Below are positions 4,764-6,034 of a stretch of 6,034 nt of DNA, in pieces; the stretch's first letter is position 1, and every line of letters begins with the position of its first letter. The position numbers and the translations under genes are program-made. The DNA is from Flavisolibacter sp. (GTDB taxonomy: Bacteria > Bacteroidota > Bacteroidia > Chitinophagales > Chitinophagaceae), in the NCBI GenBank assembly GCA_025936195.1, contig JAICTW010000192.1, positions 1-6,034 of the forward strand, in the 5' to 3' direction. The notes under the pieces were generated by a model, which worked only from the letters and a program-made list of their open reading frames with translations, made no database searches and was not told where the DNA came from.

Positions 4764-5230
4764 TCAAAACAAAACAAGCCACTGCACAAGACTTACCAAC
4801 AATACTTCAGTTGTTTATTTCGACCATTGAAGCTATCAATTCAAAAGATTATTCTGCAGAGCAAATACAGGTTTGGAAAAGCGGTGCTTCCAAAACTGAG
4901 AAATGGCTGGATAAAATAGGGCATCAATATTTCCTGATCGCGGAGATCAACAATAGCATCGCCGGCTTTGGTTCTATAACAGACAAAGGCTATCTGGATT
5001 TTATGTACATAAGCAAAGACCATCAGCGTATGGGAGTGGCAAAACGTATTTATGATGAATTGGAATCCTTTGCACGATTGAATCATCTCAACAAAATAAT
5101 TTCGGATGTAAGTATCACCGCAAAACCATTTTTTGAAAAACAGGGATTTACAACTGTTCAACAACAGGAGGTGATTATTGATGGTATTGCATTGAGGAAT
5201 TATAAAATGGAAAAGCATTTGACTTTTTAA
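4760..5230 (+). CDS. GNAT-family N-acetyltransferase (YafP-like)
   Basis: The gene encodes 156 residues with its ATG overlapping the PaiB-type stop by 4 nt. The GNAT fold is visible: an N-terminal strand and helix (IKTKQATAQDLPTILQLF), YSAEQIQVW (31-39), a central strand with IAGFGSI (67-73) and YLDFMYIS (78-85), and the acetyl-CoA pyrophosphate loop DHQRMGVA (87-94; Q-x-x-G-x-A). The C-terminal SDVSITAKPFFEKQGF (115-130) and VQQQEV (133-138) resemble E. coli YafP, whose end I recall as SITAKPFFERYGF and VKQQRV. That places it nearer YafP than the polyamine acetyltransferase PaiA, although the operon layout is pai-like. It would transfer an acetyl group from acetyl-CoA to a small amine or other substrate in the cytoplasm; the substrate cannot be told from sequence. 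Confidence 0.88.
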   Translation: MIKTKQATAQDLPTILQLFISTIEAINSKDYSAEQIQVWKSGASKTEKWLDKIGHQYFLIAEINNSIAGFGSITDKGYLDFMYISKDHQRMGVAKRIYDELESFARLNHLNKIISDVSITAKPFFEKQGFTTVQQQEVIIDGIALRNYKMEKHLTF

Positions 5231-5268
5231 TTTCGAATTGAATTTGGAATCAATTGATGTGAGTTTGA

Positions 5269-5322
5269 TTTCACACTGAGGCTTTTGTTCTCTCTTTGCG
5301 AACTCCGCGCCTCTGCGTGAAA
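5269..5322. repeat. extragenic hairpin element upstream of kynU
   Basis: TTTCACACTGAGGC (5269-5282) and GCCTCTGCGTGAAA (5309-5322) are inverted repeats pairing at 12 of 14 positions, around a 26-base centre containing CTTTGCG and CTCCGCG. The CTTTGCG / CTCTGCGTGAAA wording resembles short extragenic repeats I recall in many environmental genomes. It ends 25 bp before the kynU ATG and 38 bp after the acetyltransferase stop. It may act in the kynU leader or be a passive repeat. No T-run follows. Confidence 0.55.
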
Positions 5323-5347
5323 TTTATTATTACAATAAGTGCATTAT

Positions 5348-6034
5348 ATGAGTTTAGAAAACAGTTTTGAGTTTTCGCAGAAGCTTGACGAAAAAGATCC
5401 TTTGAAAACTTTTCGAAGTGAGTTCATCATTCCCCAACATCAGGACAAGGAAACCATTTATTTTTTGGGGAATTCTTTGGGTCTTCAGCCAAAGCGGACA
5501 GGCCAATACATTCAGCAGGTTTTAGAACAGTGGGCTAGTTATGGAGTGGAAGGATTTTTCAAAGGCGGCCAATCCTGGATGCAGTATCATCAGCAGTTGA
5601 CTCCAACTTTATCAGAGATCGTTGGTGCTATGCCTCACGAAGTAGTGGTAATGAATCAACTTACTGTAAACCTTCACCTGATGCTCATTAGCTTTTATCA
5701 GCCGCGGGGAAAACGAAATAAAATTTTGTGTGAAGCCAAGGCTTTTCCAAGCGATCAGTATATGTTGCACTCGCATGTGCAACACAGAGGTTTAAATCCG
5801 GATGAAATCATTGTTGAAGTGCCGCCGCGAAGTGGTGAAACGTTGATAAAAGAAAAAGATATTCTTGCCGCAATTGAACAATGCAAAGATGAACTGGCAC
5901 TGGTGCTTTGGGGCGGAGTGAATTATTACACAGGCCAGTTGTTTAACATGAAAAATATCACTAAAGCGGCACATGCAGTTGGCGCAAAAGCCGGCTTTGA
6001 CCTGGCACATGCAGCCGGTAATATTCCTTTGCAA
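5348..6034 (+). CDS. kynU: kynureninase, N-terminal part (cut by window end)
   Basis: From ATG 5348 the frame is open for 229 codons to the edge; complete kynureninases are about 420-460 residues. The enzyme uses PLP to cleave kynurenine to anthranilate and alanine, or 3-hydroxykynurenine to 3-hydroxyanthranilate, in tryptophan breakdown or NAD synthesis. Visible family marks are IYFLGNSLGLQPK (37-49), WASYGVEGFF (62-71), NQLTVNLHLML (103-113) in the PLP-phosphate region, FPSDQY (133-138), GVNYYTGQ (190-197) and GFDLAHAAGN (216-225). Asp218 in that last motif should contact the PLP pyridine nitrogen. The PLP-binding lysine lies beyond the window. The N-terminus (FEFSQKLDEKDPLKTFR) is normal, supporting this start. 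No Shine-Dalgarno sequence is seen. The preceding acetyltransferase gene ends 117 bp upstream, so it probably has its own transcription unit. Confidence 0.93.
   Translation, partial: MSLENSFEFSQKLDEKDPLKTFRSEFIIPQHQDKETIYFLGNSLGLQPKRTGQYIQQVLEQWASYGVEGFFKGGQSWMQYHQQLTPTLSEIVGAMPHEVVVMNQLTVNLHLMLISFYQPRGKRNKILCEAKAFPSDQYMLHSHVQHRGLNPDEIIVEVPPRSGETLIKEKDILAAIEQCKDELALVLWGGVNYYTGQLFNMKNITKAAHAVGAKAGFDLAHAAGNIPLQ

Noticed and set aside
4841..5218. 125-residue - strand ORF opposite the acetyltransferase
   Set aside because: The + strand frame has clear GNAT motifs and ATGA coupling; the antisense frame has no recognisable features.
5236..5255. AATTGA/TCAATT hairpin after the acetyltransferase as a terminator
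   Set aside because: The six-base AT-rich stem has an eight-base loop and no following T-run, too weak to call.
5792..6034. 80-residue - strand ORF at the right edge
   Set aside because: It is antisense to kynU, whose motifs (GVNYYTGQ, FDLAHAAGN) are unmistakable.

Overview
The window looks like chromosomal DNA of a Bacteroidota bacterium, plausibly Chitinophagaceae or a relative. This is inferred from several things: genes without clear Shine-Dalgarno sequences, a perfect TAnnTTTG promoter element ahead of mrp, a secreted carboxypeptidase-regulatory-like domain protein, an Mrp of the type lacking C-terminal cysteines, and moderate GC. No 16S or other decisive marker is present.

The left part (1-1758) is accessory and disordered. 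A piece of an alanyl-tRNA synthetase gene (+) runs into the back of an AraC-type regulator gene (-) that has lost its DNA-binding domain. The junction lies near 125-157 and may be a genomic rearrangement or an assembly chimera. Next comes an imperfect foldback of about 190 bp that resembles an integron attC site. After it sits a small two-helix membrane protein gene (-) bracketed by inverted GTTAGGCACA repeats. About 590 bp then hold no convincing gene: a hairpin, a 13-bp direct repeat with 20-bp spacing, a second hairpin and eleven tandem 21-bp units. A further GCCTAAC/GTTAGGC pair brackets that stretch. Together these suggest a cassette-like array, but no integrase is in view.

The right part (1759-6034) is compact and ordinary. 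A secreted beta-sandwich domain protein (-) is divergent from mrp/apbC (+), which encodes a P-loop Fe-S carrier. mrp converges, with stop codons overlapping, on a four-helix membrane protein gene (-). That gene is divergent from a two-gene operon: a PaiB-type FMN-binding regulator and a GNAT acetyltransferase, joined by an ATGA overlap. After a small extragenic hairpin the window ends inside kynU (kynureninase), of which the first 229 codons are present.

The best candidates for something undescribed are the cassette-like repeats at 584-1167 and the 21-bp array at 1364-1602. Both are inferences from repeat structure seen by eye.
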